Shown here in pieces: positions 5,959 through 7,434 of a stretch of DNA of 7,434 nt. How positions within the stretch are numbered: position 1 is the stretch's first letter; each line of letters begins with the position of its first letter. Under the pieces are notes generated by a model that was given only the letters and a program-made list of their open reading frames with translations, had not been told where the DNA came from and did not search any database. Made by a program: the position numbers and the translations under genes. The DNA is taken from positions 1 to 7,434 of the forward strand of contig JAISCU010000024.1 of assembly GCA_031265345.1 (NCBI GenBank), read 5' to 3'. The stretch comes from Bifidobacteriaceae bacterium (GTDB taxonomy: Bacteria > Actinomycetota > Actinomycetes > Actinomycetales > WQXJ01).

Positions 5959-7434
5959 ATGGCGATGAACAACCGCGACCGTGTCGGCAAGGCGTTCGAC
6001 TTGCTGGCCGAAGGTCTCGCCGACCCGGTGGACGGAGTGATGCGGCAGGCGTTCGCCGGCCAGGCGAACTGGAATGATCTGTGGGCGACCCGCGAGGCCC
6101 AGAAACACGGGTCAACCCCGAGGGCCTACTCGAAAACCGATCCGCAGGTCATGCTGCGCGCCGTCACCGAGTTCGGCAAGGAATTCGCCTCGATCCTGTC
6201 CCGCCCGCAGCAGGCTTACGCCTCGGAGCTCCGCGAGACCCGGAACCTCTGGGCGCACGGCGAGCCCTTCTCCTCCGACGACACGACCAGGGCGCTGGAC
6301 ACCATCGAACGGCTGTTGATCGCGGTCAACGCGCCCGATTCGGCCGATGACGTCCGGAGACTTCGTCTCGACCTTCAGGCCGCAGTGGTGACGGAACAAG
6401 CCCGCCGCGAGACGCGCAGGGCCGTGACTGCGGCCGTCTCGGCACCCGGGACCGCTGGAATCAAACCGTGGCGCGAGGTGATCCAGCCTCACGAGGACGT
6501 GGCGAAAGGCCAGTTCACCGCATCGGAATTCGCCGCCGACCTTCATCAAGTGGCGACGGGTCGGGCAAGCGCGCCCGAATACGCCGACCCGGTGGAGTTC
6601 TTCAACCGCACCTACCTGACGGAGGGGCTGCGGGATCTGTTGACCCGTGCCATCGTGCGAATCGCCGGCGACGGCGCGGCATCTCCCATCGTGAACCTCC
6701 AAACCAACTTCGGCGGCGGCAAGACGCACTCCATGTTGGCCTTGTACCACCTGTTCGGCGACACCCCGGTGGCCGCCTTCCCGCAAGAACTTCAGGACCT
6801 GGTCGTGAAAGCCGGCGGGGCGGGGATACGTGGCGCTGAGGTCAAGCGGGTCGCCATCGTCGGCAACCGGATGAAGGCAGGTTCGCCTTCTGTCAAAGAA
6901 GACGGCACCGAGGTGCGCACAATCTGGGGCGAGTTGGCCTGGCAACTTGGCGGCAAGGAGGCGTTCGCGCTGGTCGCGGCGGACGATGCTGCCGGTACCA
7001 ATCCCGGCGCAGCCTTGCAGACCGTACTGGAACAGTATGGACCCGCGTTGATCCTGATCGATGAGTGGGTGGCATACGCCCGCGACCTGGTCGGTAAGGA
7101 CGGTCGGCCCGGCGGATCCTTCGACACGCAGTTCACGTTCGCCCAGACGTTGACGGAGACTGTGGAGTCGGTTCCGGGCACCATGCTGGTGGTTTCGATC
7201 CCCGCCTCGGATTCCGGCGAGGGCAACGACATCGAGATCGGCGGCACGAACGGCCACGAGGCCCTACGCCGGCTCCAGAACGTGATCCGGCGCAAGGCCG
7301 ATCAGTGGCGTCCTTCCAGCAAGGACGAGTCGTTCGAGATTGTCCGCCGCCGCCTGTTCCAGAACCCAGGCGCGGACGGGCTCGCCCCCATCGCGGCCAC
7401 CGCACGCCGGTTTGTGACGATGTACCGCGACAAT
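5959..7434 (+). CDS. Swt1-like HEPN domain / DUF499 (COG1483-type) AAA+ ATPase, 5' part
   Basis: An uninterrupted frame of 492 codons that runs off the window; the family is normally about 1000 residues or more. The N-terminal ~125 residues look like a Swt1-type HEPN domain: helical, with RNLWAH at residues 95-100, which is the Rx4H catalytic motif of HEPN ribonucleases (R95, H100). A linker (about 125-235) leads into the DUF499 ATPase core, with Walker A TNFGGGKTH at 249-257 (K255) and Walker B ILIDEW near 365-370 (D368, E369). FGGGKTH is characteristic of this family. DUF499 proteins are recurrent partners of DUF1156 methyltransferases in defence islands, where they may couple ATP hydrolysis to the methyltransferase or to a nuclease. 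An intact HEPN motif raises the possibility of RNA cleavage on activation (inference). The gene has its own ribosome binding site and a possible operator region upstream, so its expression may be separate from that of the upstream genes. Confidence 0.92.
   Translation, partial: MAMNNRDRVGKAFDLLAEGLADPVDGVMRQAFAGQANWNDLWATREAQKHGSTPRAYSKTDPQVMLRAVTEFGKEFASILSRPQQAYASELRETRNLWAHGEPFSSDDTTRALDTIERLLIAVNAPDSADDVRRLRLDLQAAVVTEQARRETRRAVTAAVSAPGTAGIKPWREVIQPHEDVAKGQFTASEFAADLHQVATGRASAPEYADPVEFFNRTYLTEGLRDLLTRAIVRIAGDGAASPIVNLQTNFGGGKTHSMLALYHLFGDTPVAAFPQELQDLVVKAGGAGIRGAEVKRVAIVGNRMKAGSPSVKEDGTEVRTIWGELAWQLGGKEAFALVAADDAAGTNPGAALQTVLEQYGPALILIDEWVAYARDLVGKDGRPGGSFDTQFTFAQTLTETVESVPGTMLVVSIPASDSGEGNDIEIGGTNGHEALRRLQNVIRRKADQWRPSSKDESFEIVRRRLFQNPGADGLAPIAATARRFVTMYRDN

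Noticed and set aside
6112..7257. 381-codon open frame on the minus strand
   Set aside because: It is antisense to the DUF499 gene, which has HEPN, Walker A and Walker B motifs and a good ribosome binding site.

Overview
The window is high-GC DNA with strong G/C preference at third codon positions, a GTG start and Shine-Dalgarno spacing typical of an actinobacterium; genus cannot be told. All genes are on the + strand, and neither end of the window is a gene boundary.

Layout: (1) 2-1945, the 3' part of an SF2/SNF2-type helicase gene ending in a DUF3883 domain. (2) 1942-2580, a complete DUF3800 gene joined to the helicase by an ATGA overlap. (3) 2581-2887, a 307-base gap that is not empty: it carries three tandem copies of a structured element of about 65 bases (2584-2650, 2688-2752, 2794-2862), whose stems keep pairing through base changes, so it looks like an RNA array. 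A perfect hairpin fills the first spacer. (4) 2888-5773, a complete DUF1156 (COG1743-type) adenine-specific DNA methyltransferase, lacking the cysteines of the zinc ribbon after which its family is named. (5) 5774-5958, a 185-base gap with two near-identical inverted repeats and a degenerate third copy, probably regulatory. (6) 5959-7434, the 5' part of a DUF499 (COG1483-type) ATPase with an N-terminal Swt1-like HEPN domain; it runs off the window.

Helicase, DUF1156 methyltransferase and DUF499 ATPase form the core of a predicted phage-defence module related in content to DISARM and, more loosely, BREX. The expected division of labour is that the methyltransferase marks self DNA while the helicase and ATPase act on unmarked DNA. 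The unusual part is the DUF3800 protein plus tandem RNA array set inside this operon. The array starts four bases after the DUF3800 stop codon, so protein and RNA are probably co-transcribed. Structured RNA families found next to DUF3800 genes are already known by comparative genomics (the 'DUF3800 RNA motifs'), but their function is unknown; whether this array belongs to one of them cannot be decided here. A DUF3800-RNA unit embedded in a methylation-based defence operon is the best candidate for an undescribed system in the window.
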